From Sphingobacteriales bacterium (GTDB lineage Bacteria > Bacteroidota > Bacteroidia > Chitinophagales > Chitinophagaceae): 57,559 bases of DNA. The position numbers were made by a program, and so were the translations under genes. A model generated the notes under the pieces. The model had not been told where the DNA came from. It searched no databases and was given only the letters and a program-made list of their open reading frames with translations. Positions 36,115-45,226 of the stretch are shown piece by piece. Where the stretch lies: assembly GCA_016200915.1 (NCBI GenBank), contig JACQDV010000077.1, forward strand, positions 1 through 57,559. Reading direction: 5' to 3'. How positions within the stretch are numbered: position 1 is the first letter of the stretch; each line of letters opens with the position of its first letter.

Positions 36115-38622
36115 ATGTATAAAAGTTTTTTGCTGGTCATTGCTTTCCTGGTTGGTGTATCATTAAATGCACAACTACAATCACCCGAACATTTTTTAGG
36201 TTACAAAGTGGGAACAAAGTACACACCACACTGGAAAGTGGTAAGCTATTTTCAGCAAGTGGCCGCTGCCGTACCCAATATGGTAAAGCTGGAGAAATAT
36301 GGGGAAACAAATGAAGGAAGACCATTGATGGTTGCTTATGTTGCCACACCGGAGAACCTGCAGCGATTGGATGATATCCGCAAAAACAATTTACGACTAA
36401 CAGGAGCACTCACTGATAAACCGGCTGATGAAAATACTCCTGCTATTGTTTGGTTAAGTTATAATGTGCATGGTAACGAAGCATCCTCAACAGAAGCATC
36501 CATGCTTACTTTATATGCGCTGGTTAATCCTGATTTAACAGCCACAAAAGTATGGTTGAAGAATACAGTGGTGATCATTGATCCCTGTATCAATCCTGAT
36601 GGCCGTGACCGTTATGTGAACTGGTATAATACAGTGGTTGGAAAAAATATGAATGTATCAGCCTTTACCCGTGAGCATAGTGAACCGTGGCCGGGCGGCA
36701 GAAGCAATCATTACAATTTTGATCTCAACCGTGACTGGGCATGGCAAACACAAATAGAAACACAGCAACGCATGAAGTTGTACAACCAGTGGATGCCACA
36801 GGTGCATGTGGATTTTCATGAGCAGGGATATAATCAACCCTATTATTTTGCCCCTGCTGCAGAGCCTTTTCATGAAGTAATTACTAACTGGCAGAGAGAG
36901 TTTCAAAATTTGATTGGCAGAAACAATGCAAAGTACTTTGATGCCAATGGATGGTTATATTTTACTAAGGAACGGTTTGATCTTTTTTATCCAAGCTATG
37001 GTGATACTTATCCAATTTACAACTGTGCAATAGGTATGACCTTTGAACAGGGTGGTATCCGTGCCGGGCTGGGTATTATTAATCAGTCTGGCGATACCTT
37101 AACACTGGTTGACCGTGCCCTCCATCATTTCACCAATAGTTTAAGTACGGTGGAAGTAGCCTCCAACAACGCATCCAAACTGGTAAAGGAATTTAAAAAG
37201 TTTTTTAATGATGCTAAAACAACCGGAACAGGAGAGTATAAAACTTATGTTATAAAAGGAACGGACAAATCATCTCTCAGTACTTTATTAAACATGCTGA
37301 GTAAAAATGAAATTCAATATTCCTACGGAAGCAAAGCAACTGCCAGCGGTTACAATTATTTTTCAGGTAAAGAAGAATCCTTTAACATTACCGATAATGA
37401 TATTGTTATTTCAGCGCTGCAGCCACGTTCTACGTTGCTGAGAGTATTGTTTGAGCCCAAATCAAAATTATCTGATTCAGCTACGTATGATATTACGGCA
37501 TGGTCATTACCTTATGCGTTTGGTTTGCAAACCTATGCCAGCAAACAAAAAATAAATAGCAGTGCACCCGATGTAAAATTAGAAAGTCGCCAGTTAGAAA
37601 ACAACGCTTATGCCTATGCGGTAAAATGGGAGGGTGTTAGCAGTGCCAAACTATTAGGCGCCTTATTACAGGCCGGTGTTAAAATTCGGTTTGCTGAAAA
37701 TGCTTTTACAGTGGATGGAAAGAATTTTGATAAAGGCACACTCATTATTACGCATACTTCTAACAAAACGTTTGGAGATAAACTGGGTAGCATTGTAAAT
37801 ACATTAGCGGCGAAGAACGGTGTACAGGCTGAGCCAATAAGCACCGGTTTTGTAGATAAAGGAAATGATTTTGGAAGCCCGGCAGTGCATGTCATTACAA
37901 AACCCAGTGTAGTGCTGCTTACCGGTAATGGTGTTTCCTCGCTTGCAGCAGGGGAGATATGGCATTTCTTTGAACAACAACTGGACTATCCCATCTCATT
38001 AGTAAATGCAGATGAATTTAGCCGCATCAGTTTGGCAGATGTAAATGTGATCATCATGCCCGATGGTAATTATAAACTTATTGGTGATAAAGCTTCAGCA
38101 GATAAATTAAAAGAATGGATCAATAAGGGAGGCAGACTGATTGCATTAGAAGGCGCCGCTGCACAATTAGCCAGCAACGATTGGGGACTGAAGCTGCGTA
38201 AAGAGGATGATAAAAAAGATGATAAGAAAAGTGATTATGCCGATTTGAAAGTATATGAAGAAAGAGAACGGAATTTTTTAAAAGGCAATATACCCGGTTC
38301 TATTTATAAAGTAGAACTCGATAACACACATCCGCTGGCATTTGGCTATCCTAAATATTATTATACATTAAAACAGGATGATAATATTGGTGAGTTTATG
38401 AAAGATGGTGGCTGGAATGTGGGAGTGATAAAGAAAGATGCACAGATAGCCGGCTTTGTAGGTTCAAGGCTGAAAGATAAACTGAAAGATGGTTTATTGT
38501 TCGGCGTACAGGATATGGGCAATGGTAATGTGGTGTATTTGTTAGATGATATTATGTTCCGCAGTTTTTGGGAAAATGGTAAGCTGATGTTGTGTAATGC
38601 GGTGTTTCTGGTAGGGCAGTAA
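36115..38622 (+). CDS. M14-family zinc carboxypeptidase, secreted
   Basis: 835 residues from the ATG at 36115, which gives a clean signal peptide (MYKSFLLVIAFLVGVSLNAQ); the ATG at 36055 would add an odd 20-residue leader. Zinc ligands are His119 and Glu122 in NVHGNEASSTE and His235 in VDFHEQGY. DPCINPDGRDRYVNW is the conserved Arg/Asn region and IGMTFEQGG carries the candidate catalytic Glu. The C-terminal third contains a Rossmann/GATase-like fold (VNVIIMPDG, LKEWINKGGRLIALEG) seen in this Bacteroidota subgroup. Probably periplasmic peptide degradation. Confidence 0.92.
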   Translation: MYKSFLLVIAFLVGVSLNAQLQSPEHFLGYKVGTKYTPHWKVVSYFQQVAAAVPNMVKLEKYGETNEGRPLMVAYVATPENLQRLDDIRKNNLRLTGALTDKPADENTPAIVWLSYNVHGNEASSTEASMLTLYALVNPDLTATKVWLKNTVVIIDPCINPDGRDRYVNWYNTVVGKNMNVSAFTREHSEPWPGGRSNHYNFDLNRDWAWQTQIETQQRMKLYNQWMPQVHVDFHEQGYNQPYYFAPAAEPFHEVITNWQREFQNLIGRNNAKYFDANGWLYFTKERFDLFYPSYGDTYPIYNCAIGMTFEQGGIRAGLGIINQSGDTLTLVDRALHHFTNSLSTVEVASNNASKLVKEFKKFFNDAKTTGTGEYKTYVIKGTDKSSLSTLLNMLSKNEIQYSYGSKATASGYNYFSGKEESFNITDNDIVISALQPRSTLLRVLFEPKSKLSDSATYDITAWSLPYAFGLQTYASKQKINSSAPDVKLESRQLENNAYAYAVKWEGVSSAKLLGALLQAGVKIRFAENAFTVDGKNFDKGTLIITHTSNKTFGDKLGSIVNTLAAKNGVQAEPISTGFVDKGNDFGSPAVHVITKPSVVLLTGNGVSSLAAGEIWHFFEQQLDYPISLVNADEFSRISLADVNVIIMPDGNYKLIGDKASADKLKEWINKGGRLIALEGAAAQLASNDWGLKLRKEDDKKDDKKSDYADLKVYEERERNFLKGNIPGSIYKVELDNTHPLAFGYPKYYYTLKQDDNIGEFMKDGGWNVGVIKKDAQIAGFVGSRLKDKLKDGLLFGVQDMGNGNVVYLLDDIMFRSFWENGKLMLCNAVFLVGQ

Positions 38623-38644
38623 AATATTGCCTCCATACTTTTAT

Positions 38645-38674
38645 AAAAAGCGGAATTATTAATTCTGCTTTTTT
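38645..38674. terminator. Terminator after the carboxypeptidase gene
   Basis: Stem AAAAAGCGGAATT / AATTCTGCTTTTT (one mismatch) followed by further T residues. It lies between two convergent genes. Confidence 0.8.
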
Positions 38675-38737
38675 GCTTTGAGTTTAATTGTATTAATTTT
38701 TTTTCTTACTGGTCGCCTATTACACTAATTGATAAGG

Positions 38738-39244
38738 TTAATATTTAATAAGTTCAGGATATTTATTTTCTACTTCTTCGATAATGTTTTTGGTTGTTTG
38801 TGCAAAGTTTATGATCAACTTACCAAACTCGGAAACTTTTAAAGCTACATCATGTTTACTATACTGAACAGGAACAATTCGCCATTCATTTTTTATTTTC
38901 CGAATATCTAAAACACTAAATATATTGTACGTATCGTCCTTCCAAATTATATCACAATGTATCAATTGCCCTCTAAACTCATTAAATTTAGAGAGATTTT
39001 CAAAATCATTTTTGTGTTGTTCGAATTTTTTAGGGTAAAATTCTTTTAAATCCTTTTTTGCCCATCTTATTTTTTGACCCAAAGTTAAATGCCTAAACTT
39101 TCTATAGGCCTCGTTTGGTTTATCTACGATGCAATAAAGTATCAACCTTAATAAAAGAGCTTCCATATCGGCAGAAACTGCAGCACATAAGCCCCTTACT
39201 TTTGCTTCTTCCAATAACTCGGTTTTGGATTTACTTAATTGCAT
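38738..39244 (-). CDS. HEPN-like hypothetical protein
   Basis: 168 residues, all-helical in appearance, no signal peptide. A conserved-looking core runs from MEALLLRLILYCI through LGQKIRWAKKDL to FNEFRGQLIHCDI. The last part fits the R-x4-H signature of HEPN domains (RGQLIH), and the helix-rich surroundings (FENLSKFNEFR) agree. HEPN proteins are often RNases or nucleotide-binding proteins in defence or toxin-antitoxin systems. No partner nucleotidyltransferase or antitoxin is adjacent, so the role is open. Confidence 0.65.
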   Translation of the reverse strand: MQLSKSKTELLEEAKVRGLCAAVSADMEALLLRLILYCIVDKPNEAYRKFRHLTLGQKIRWAKKDLKEFYPKKFEQHKNDFENLSKFNEFRGQLIHCDIIWKDDTYNIFSVLDIRKIKNEWRIVPVQYSKHDVALKVSEFGKLIINFAQTTKNIIEEVENKYPELIKY

Positions 39245-39746
39245 TTTTTACTGTTTAATAGCGAAGTTAGAAAGTTATTAGGTAGACTTTTTTAGCAAGT
39301 AGTATACTGCTGACAGGAATACTGATACTATTTCTATCTCCGTAGGGTCTGGCTTAAGCCGACCCTGCAGCATTACTGCACTATAGTGGAAGTTTTGTAC
39401 TATTGTTTCCTGTTGTTACAGTGTCCTCAGCTTTTTCACAAGGCCATAGGAGAGACACTGCGGCGATAGAGTGGAATTATTTTTTAACGTCATTGCGAGA
39501 CTTGCGCAGCTTGTCGTGGCAATCTGCTCTCACAATTGTAGTCATTGCGCTATTCATAAAGCAGACTGCTTCGTGCCTCGCAGTGACGGGTTAGTTGGGC
39601 TCCATGTAATGACGCCTTGATATACCATGTATTCATTCATAATGCTGTAGTTTATAGTGAGCATTTAAAATTTTTCTTACTTACTACTGTCCCCTCCATC
39701 CGCTAAGAAAGCGATAACTTTAGTATCAATTTTAAACTAAATCAAC
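39245..39746. other. 500-base gene-free gap with repeats
   Basis: Contains a near-perfect palindrome GGGTCTGGCTTAAGCCGACCC at 39345-39365 and the long inverted repeat at 39487-39589. No open frame here looks like a real gene. Confidence 0.6.
39487..39589. repeat. Imperfect inverted repeat CGTCATTGCGAG...CTCGCAGTGACG
   Basis: The left arm CGTCATTGCGAG and AATCTGC are mirrored on the right by GCAGACTGCTTCG and CTCGCAGTGACG. I recognise this as a dispersed intergenic palindrome type (CGTCATTGCGAGG...GAAGCAATC) found in many bacterial genomes. The gap between the arms contains a partial second copy (GTCATTGCGC at 39541). Confidence 0.7.
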
Positions 39747-40298
39747 ATGGGTAAGTTTAGCGATTCCATAAAACCGGCACATAAAGAGTTTATTGAGCAG
39801 CAGCATTTGTTTTTTGTAGCAACAGCTCCCACCAGTATTAATGGCAGGGTTAATCTTTCTCCCAAAGGATTGGATTGTTTTAGGGTATTATCAGACACTA
39901 GAGTGGCTTATGCAGATTTTATCAGCTCTGGTAATGAAACATCAGCCCATACATTAGAAAACGGTCGCATTACGTTTATGTTTTGCTCTTTTGATAAAGT
40001 CCCTAATATATTACGGCTGTACGGTAAAGGCTTTACCGTGTTGCGCAACACCAATGAATGGGAACAGTATGCCGGGCATTTTACCATTCACCCAAGCACA
40101 AGACAACTCATTGTGGCTGATATAGACCTGGTACAAACTTCCTGTGGCTTTGGTGTTCCTTTATTTGATTTTGTGGGCGACAGGGATAAACATTTTCTGT
40201 GGGCAGAAAAGTTAGGCGCCGAAGGATTGAATGAATACATTCAAAAGAATAATCTTAAAAGTTTAGATGGACTTCCTACCAGTATTGGGTTGTCTTAA
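39747..40298 (+). CDS. Pyridoxamine 5'-phosphate oxidase-like protein
   Basis: 183 residues, cytoplasmic, split-barrel flavin-binding fold of the PNPOx-like superfamily. Visible features: HLFFVATAPTSINGRVNLSPKG at the start of the barrel, TLENGRITFMFCSFDKVPNILRLYGKGFT (strand and FMN-phosphate region), and a SCGFGVPLFDF tail typical of this uncharacterised subgroup. It probably binds FMN, but the substrate is unknown and it is not the biosynthetic PdxH. Confidence 0.87.
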   Translation: MGKFSDSIKPAHKEFIEQQHLFFVATAPTSINGRVNLSPKGLDCFRVLSDTRVAYADFISSGNETSAHTLENGRITFMFCSFDKVPNILRLYGKGFTVLRNTNEWEQYAGHFTIHPSTRQLIVADIDLVQTSCGFGVPLFDFVGDRDKHFLWAEKLGAEGLNEYIQKNNLKSLDGLPTSIGLS

Positions 40299-40305
40299 AA
40301 AAATC

Positions 40306-40341
40306 TCTGTATCTGTCAGTGGAGACACTGATCGATACAGA
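40306..40341 (-). terminator. Terminator of the 83-residue gene
   Basis: Stem TCTGTAT / ATACAGA with inner TCAGTG / CACTGA around a GAGA loop. On the minus strand it is followed by ATTTTTTT. Confidence 0.75.
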
Positions 40342-40364
40342 CAAATCATTTAAGGTAAAGGCAT

Positions 40365-40616
40365 TTAATCTCTCAGTAAATCATCTAAAGGAATACCTTC
40401 AATATAGGGTGTTAACTTATTTACATCATGAAATACCCTGTATTCAACAACGGCTTTGCTTTGCTTGTCGCAATACGTTTCTACATAAAAACCGGGCAAT
40501 TGAAAAAGAAATACCATTGTGTTCAACAGCTCTCTTTTAGCGATGGCTACTCCTTCTCTTAAAACAGTCGCTCTTTTTTCTTCCTGTGTCAACTCAATAA
40601 ATGCGGATAGTTTCAT
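40365..40616 (-). CDS. Small hypothetical protein
   Basis: 83 residues, acidic C-terminus, no signal peptide or membrane segment: MKLSAFIELTQEEKRATVL, a central FLFQLPGFYVETYCD and LTPYIEGIPLDDLL at the end. Bacteroidota genomes carry short proteins of this style, but I cannot name a domain. Support for a real gene comes from the sensible composition and a strong terminator directly after the stop. Confidence 0.7.
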   Translation of the reverse strand: MKLSAFIELTQEEKRATVLREGVAIAKRELLNTMVFLFQLPGFYVETYCDKQSKAVVEYRVFHDVNKLTPYIEGIPLDDLLRD

Positions 40617-41088
40617 AAATGCTGGTTTTAATACGGTTAATTAAAAGAGGCAATTATTCAACTGAGGCATACAGAAACGAATTCCTGTTGCTATCGAATG
40701 AATTCAATGAACTTACGAGGCGAAAAAGACAATAAAAAACGAGGCTGAACGATTGTGGCCTATAACCGGCCAGATGAGACAACAAATTTAGAAGCGATTT
40801 TGGGATTATCAAATTTATTTTTTGGCGGGAATTCGCTCACCTGTTTTACCTGCTGGTGAAACATAAGATTAACTTTTGTTAACCTTAACAATGAATGCAG
40901 CCGGCTTTACTTTCAGTTAACAATACTCCTTCAATTTTGATGCGGCTCTGTTAATTCACTGTTATCAGTTAAGAGCAGGGGAAAGATTTTTTTCCTCTTT
41001 GCGTCAATAACAAATATGTAAACCTGAACGATTAAAGCGTTGTACCTATTGTTGATAATTTATTTGTAAACACTTAAAAAAAAGAACC
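40617..41088. other. Intergenic gap, no gene seen
   Basis: AT-rich region between divergent genes, with several scattered GTTAAC/GTTAAT words at 40870-40970. It presumably contains the promoters of both flanking genes; no consensus pair was found. Confidence 0.4.
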
Positions 41089-41661
41089 ATGAAAAATGTA
41101 ATGGCAGCAACAGCAGCATTGTTTTTGCTGGTAAATGTTAATGCGGCTGATATAACAGCTAACCGTTTTAAAAAAGAATCAGCTTCCCACTCTCCAATCA
41201 CCAACCATCTTAAAAAAGAATTACGAAAGCAGTTCAGGGAAGAAAAACGAAATGAGATAAATGATCTCAGCAAACTTCATTTTGAACAGGACTTTAGTAA
41301 TGCTAAAGCGGTATGGAACAAGTCGCCCAATTATGATGAGGCTGTTTTTATGCAGGATGGTAATGAAGTTACTGCCTACTATGATGGAACTACTGAATTA
41401 GTGGGTACTACCATGGTAAAATCATTTAATGATCTGCCATTAGCAGCTAAAGAATATTTAGAAAAGCATTACAGCGATTATACTAAAGATGAGGTAATAT
41501 TCTTTGACGATAATGAACTGAATGAAACCAATATGAATTTGTATGATACACCTTTTGAAGATGAGGATAATTATTTTGTTGAATTGTCAAAAGGTGATAA
41601 GAAAATAATTCTGCGGGTGAATATGGAAGGCCAGGTATCTTTCTTTAAAAACATTCATTGA
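41089..41661 (+). CDS. Secreted PepSY-like hypothetical protein
   Basis: 190 residues with a signal peptide (MKNVMAATAALFLLVNVNAA). The mature protein is very acidic. It has the layout of Bacteroidota periplasmic PepSY/BLIP-like proteins: FSNAKAVWNKSPNYDEAVFMQDG, then TAYYDGTTELVGTT, LPLAAKEYLEKHYSDYTKDEVIFFDD and a closing KIILRVNMEGQVSFFK. The function of that family is unknown. It has no operon partner: the next gene is 80 bases on and unrelated. Confidence 0.75.
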   Translation: MKNVMAATAALFLLVNVNAADITANRFKKESASHSPITNHLKKELRKQFREEKRNEINDLSKLHFEQDFSNAKAVWNKSPNYDEAVFMQDGNEVTAYYDGTTELVGTTMVKSFNDLPLAAKEYLEKHYSDYTKDEVIFFDDNELNETNMNLYDTPFEDEDNYFVELSKGDKKIILRVNMEGQVSFFKNIH

Positions 41662-41741
41662 AATAGTTTTCTGCATACTCATGTTGTGTTATGCCTCTGT
41701 AGCAATAGGGAGGCTTTTAAAACCTATATTAAACTTAAGCT

Positions 41742-42020
41742 ATGCATAGAATCATTGTTGAGCTTGCTGGTGAAACTGGTTTAACAGAAAACCAGGTAGA
41801 ATATCTTTTTGACTGTTTTTCAAAAGAGCTGGTTAATAAACTTCCGCAGATAAAACAGGTGGTACAGGATGTATTTGATGAAACAGAAAAAGAATTGCTG
41901 GATGAACACTTGCAACGATTGGTTTCATTACTTCAGCAGAAACAGTTAACCAGTTTTACCAACTGGAATATGCCGGATACAAAGCATCCTATCTATCATA
42001 CTCACAGCGACAGGTTATAG
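41742..42020 (+). CDS. Small acidic helical protein, unknown
   Basis: 92 residues, cytoplasmic. The N-terminal part (LTENQVEYLFDCFSKELVNKLPQIKQ) and the middle (VFDETEKELLDEHLQRLVSLLQQKQ) look helical; the tail is rich in His, Pro and Asp. No family recognised. The hydrophobic periodicity of the first half recalls short DUF-type proteins that pack as helical bundles. Confidence 0.6.
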   Translation: MHRIIVELAGETGLTENQVEYLFDCFSKELVNKLPQIKQVVQDVFDETEKELLDEHLQRLVSLLQQKQLTSFTNWNMPDTKHPIYHTHSDRL

Positions 42021-42474
42021 TATCTGTTTAACCCGGTTACTCAGCCTTTGGTGTACGATTTTGCCTGAATCTTATGCACAAAATATTCGTTACCTGATTA
42101 ACCACTGGCAAGGGTATCAATCAATCAGTTATGTATGCGGTGCAAACCGTTGCGGCGGCTGAAAAGCTTTGCCGTTGCTCCGGTTTATTTGCAGGATATT
42201 GTTTTTTATATAAACTTTGTGTCTTCAATCATTCCACAATGGAATCCGACAGTAGTAATCGTATTTATCTTTTGCAGGTAGCAGAAATCATCAACACTAT
42301 CTTCAACACGTCTCCACCAAAGTTCTAAATCTATAACAACTAAAGCAACAGGGATTGTGCCATAAGCAGTGGTGCGATGCTTTATGCTGTTGACAAGCTG
42401 TGCAAAGAAAGCTTTGCCAACAGTCTGCGTGTGCAATACAAATTTTTATTTTTCAACTTTAAATATCAATTATC
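42021..42474. other. Gene-poor gap with a leader hairpin before the SPFH gene
   Basis: Overlapping short frames on both strands have no convincing protein character. A hairpin with arms CTGTTGACAAGCT and AGCTTTGCCAACAG (42387-42423) lies about 50 bases before the SPFH start codon. It could be part of the 5' leader. Confidence 0.5.
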
Positions 42475-44394
42475 ATGAACCCCTCTATTTTATCATGGGC
42501 AGTACCGGTAGGTATTATCCTTTTCGTGTTACTCTTTTATAAGTTTATATTAAGAGTATTCTTTGGCGTCGTTATTGTTCCCGAAGACAGGATTGGTCTC
42601 GTTACCAAAAAGTTTGTACTCTTTGGTAAGCAGCAATTGCCTGAAGGCCGCATCATTGCTACTAATGGCGAAGCTGGTTTCCAGGCGCAAACATTGCCTC
42701 CGGGTGTTTATTTCTGGAAATGGATATGGCAATACTCTATCCACTTTCAACCCTTTATCATCATACCAACCGGTAAACTCGGTCTGGTATTAGCTAAAGA
42801 TGGTAGTGAACTGGAAATTGGTCGTATCCTTGGCCGTAAGATTGACTGCGACTCCTTCCAGGATGCAGAAGCTTTCTTAAAGAATGGTGGACGTAAAGGC
42901 CGGCAGACAGGTATCATCACTCCTGGTTCTTATCGTGTCAACACCTATTTGTTTGAAGTGGAGATAACAGATATGACACAGATACCGGACAACGCCGTGG
43001 GTATTGTTACCACTATGGAAGGTAAACCTTTAGAAGAAGGACAGATTGCCGGTAAGATCATTGACGGACATAATAAGTTCCAGGATGTGGACAGTTTCTT
43101 AACCAAAGATGGTTATAAAGGTTTGCAGGAGCAGGTGATACTGGCAGGTTCTTATTTCCTTAACCCATGGTTTGCCAAATTAGAAATGGTAAAGATGACA
43201 GAGATACCAATTGGTCATGTAGGTGTGGTTATTTCTTATGTGGGTGAAGAAGGTAAAGACTTAAGTGGTGTTGAATTCAAACACGGTAATATTGTTGGTA
43301 AAGGTTATAAAGGTGTATGGGCTGAACCATTAGGTCCGGGTAAATATCCTATCAACCCATATATTATGAAAGTGGAATTAGTTCCTACTACTAACCTGGT
43401 ATTAAACTGGGCCAGTGCAAGAAGTGAGAGTCACCAGTTAGATAAAAATCTTTCTACCATCACCGTGCGTAGTAAAGACGGTTTCCCTTTCAACCTTGAC
43501 GTATCACAGATCATTCATATTCCAACAACAGAAGCGCCTAAAGTGATTGCCCGTTTTGGTAATATGAACAACTTAGTAAGCCAGGTACTGGAACCAACTA
43601 TTGGTAACTATTTCCGTAACAGTGCACAGGATAGTGATGTGATCGCTTTCCTGGGTACCCGTAAAGAACGTCAGCAATCTGCGAAAGATCATATTGGTAA
43701 AGTGCTGGATCAATACAACGTGTTTGGTGTAGATACTTTGATTGGTGACATTGTTCCTCCTGAAAGTTTGATGAAGACTTTGACTGATCGTAAACTGGCA
43801 GAAGAACAAAAGATAACTTATGAAACAGAGAAAAAAGCACAGGAAACAAGACAAAGCTTAGAAAAAGAAACAGCGATTGCTGATATGCAGAAAGAGATCG
43901 TTAAAGCAGACCAGGGTGTGTTGATTGCTGAACGTATTGCTGATGCTTCTGTAAAGAAAGCAACGGGTGATGCTAACAGTGTTCGTTTGCAGGCAAATGC
44001 TGAAGGTGACCGTATGCGTTTAATGGCAACCGGTGAAGCAGAGAAAGTTCGTTTATTGGCAAAAGCAGAGAGTGAAAAGATTGAGTTGTTAGCAAAAGCA
44101 AATGCTGAACAAATTTCTCTTACCGGTAATGCAGAAGCTGAAAAGATATTGGCGATTGGTAAATCCAATGCGGAGTCTTATAAATTATCAGTAGAAGCAA
44201 TGGGTGGTAATAACTTTACTCAGTTAAAGGTAATGGAATCTATCGCCAGCCAGAAAGTGAAGATAATGCCGGATGTACTGATTGGTGGTGGAGATGGAGC
44301 CAGTGGTGGTATCAGTGGATTGTTAGGATTGCAATTACTTGAGCAGTTGGGTAAGAAAGTAAGTGATAAAGATGCAGGTGCTGATAAGAACTAA
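42475..44394 (+). CDS. SPFH/band-7 (flotillin-like) protein with vault-like N-terminal repeats
   Basis: 639 residues. One N-terminal TM segment (about 8-30). Tandem modules of about 60-75 residues follow at about 36-97, 98-168, 169-243 and 244-304. They share G-x-VG-V-V, a GKI-IDG..FQDVDSFL segment and PG-x-Y-x-NP/NT endings (compare LGRKIDCDSFQDAEAFL with GKIIDGHNKFQDVDSFL). An SPFH domain spans about 305-460. A long Ala/Glu/Lys helix with repeated NAEGDRMRL-, TGEAEKVRL- and KAESEKIEL-type units follows, then a Gly-rich tail. SPFH proteins form large membrane-associated rings. Codon use is biased to GGT, CGT and AAA, suggesting high expression. Confidence 0.9.
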   Translation: MNPSILSWAVPVGIILFVLLFYKFILRVFFGVVIVPEDRIGLVTKKFVLFGKQQLPEGRIIATNGEAGFQAQTLPPGVYFWKWIWQYSIHFQPFIIIPTGKLGLVLAKDGSELEIGRILGRKIDCDSFQDAEAFLKNGGRKGRQTGIITPGSYRVNTYLFEVEITDMTQIPDNAVGIVTTMEGKPLEEGQIAGKIIDGHNKFQDVDSFLTKDGYKGLQEQVILAGSYFLNPWFAKLEMVKMTEIPIGHVGVVISYVGEEGKDLSGVEFKHGNIVGKGYKGVWAEPLGPGKYPINPYIMKVELVPTTNLVLNWASARSESHQLDKNLSTITVRSKDGFPFNLDVSQIIHIPTTEAPKVIARFGNMNNLVSQVLEPTIGNYFRNSAQDSDVIAFLGTRKERQQSAKDHIGKVLDQYNVFGVDTLIGDIVPPESLMKTLTDRKLAEEQKITYETEKKAQETRQSLEKETAIADMQKEIVKADQGVLIAERIADASVKKATGDANSVRLQANAEGDRMRLMATGEAEKVRLLAKAESEKIELLAKANAEQISLTGNAEAEKILAIGKSNAESYKLSVEAMGGNNFTQLKVMESIASQKVKIMPDVLIGGGDGASGGISGLLGLQLLEQLGKKVSDKDAGADKN

Positions 44395-44412
44395 TAGCGT
44401 TGATTAAAATAA

Positions 44413-44445
44413 AAGCCGGGTTAAAAAATGCCCGGCTTCTTTATG
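44413..44445. terminator. Bidirectional terminator
   Basis: Perfect stem AAGCCGGG / CCCGGCTT around a TTAAAAAATG loop, then TCTTTATGTTT. It separates the SPFH gene from the convergent secreted-protein gene. Confidence 0.85.
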
Positions 44446-44455
44446 TTTAGCTTAA

Positions 44456-45208
44456 TTATTTCTTTTTAGCAGGAACAATATCATTAATGGAAGCAACCCA
44501 TCCAACAAGGTCTTCCTCATTCTTCATTTTAAAACGTGCAGCATAATTCTCAACAGAGGCAGAAAGCATTGGATTAGATTTAGTGATTGATTTTACGGAA
44601 GGTCTTATAGTGGTCATTGTTTTCTTTTCAACATCATACAGGTAAAAGTTTTCACGATAGGCCCATTCTCTTTGTACAGGCCCGTTATAACTCACTTTAT
44701 CCTGAACTACTTTATACATGTATTTGAGCAATTGAACCTTTGGCCCGTCTGATACAACCTGGTAAAGCGATTTATCAGTATTATTTCCAACAGCAGGGTA
44801 GCCTGATTTAAACGTTATTATTTTATTAATGTTATTTTCCTTCATTAAAATGGTGAATTCTTCCACCGGGTTTACAAAAGCAAGAAATAAACTGTCTTTT
44901 TTAAAGAATAACTGGTTATTGTAAAGAGAAAAATTGACCATCAGGTTGGCAGGTTTCTCAATGCCATTTAGTTTTACTGTGCCCAGTATAAATTCATCAC
45001 TCAGCATTTTTGTTCCGGCGATGAGTTGATTGTTGGAAGGGATACGTTTACCGGAGGCATCAAAACTTTCCATCATTCCGCTGGCATTCAATCCAACAAT
45101 TCCATATCCTGCAGAATAAATTTTACTGGCATCATAATCGCCGGGTCCGCCCTGTGCAAAAACAAGCGATGTTTGAAATAGTAAAAGAGGGGTGAATATC
45201 TTTTTCAT
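44456..45208 (-). CDS. Secreted hypothetical protein
   Basis: 250 residues from the ATG at 45208, which gives a standard signal peptide (MKKIFTPLLLFQTSLVFAQ); the upstream ATG at 45226 is less likely. The mature part (GDYDASKIYSAGYGIVGLN, GTVKLNGIEKPANLMVNFSLYNNQLFF, REWAYRENFYLYDVEKKTMTTI) has alternating beta-strand character, as in Bacteroidota periplasmic proteins of unknown function. No lipobox or T9SS domain. Confidence 0.78.
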   Translation of the reverse strand: MKKIFTPLLLFQTSLVFAQGGPGDYDASKIYSAGYGIVGLNASGMMESFDASGKRIPSNNQLIAGTKMLSDEFILGTVKLNGIEKPANLMVNFSLYNNQLFFKKDSLFLAFVNPVEEFTILMKENNINKIITFKSGYPAVGNNTDKSLYQVVSDGPKVQLLKYMYKVVQDKVSYNGPVQREWAYRENFYLYDVEKKTMTTIRPSVKSITKSNPMLSASVENYAARFKMKNEEDLVGWVASINDIVPAKKK

Positions 45209-45226
45209 AACAAGGAATTTTAGCAA

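Noticed and set aside
39403-39594. 63-residue frame on the plus strand
   Set aside because: It lies over the CGTCATTGCGAG inverted repeat and has no protein-like features beyond it.
40319-40540. 73-residue plus-strand frame
   Set aside because: It is antisense to the better-supported 83-residue gene and begins inside its terminator hairpin.
42131-42436. Two overlapping opposite frames (65 and 76 residues)
   Set aside because: Neither has a consistent protein character, promoter or terminator; the region is more likely the SPFH leader.
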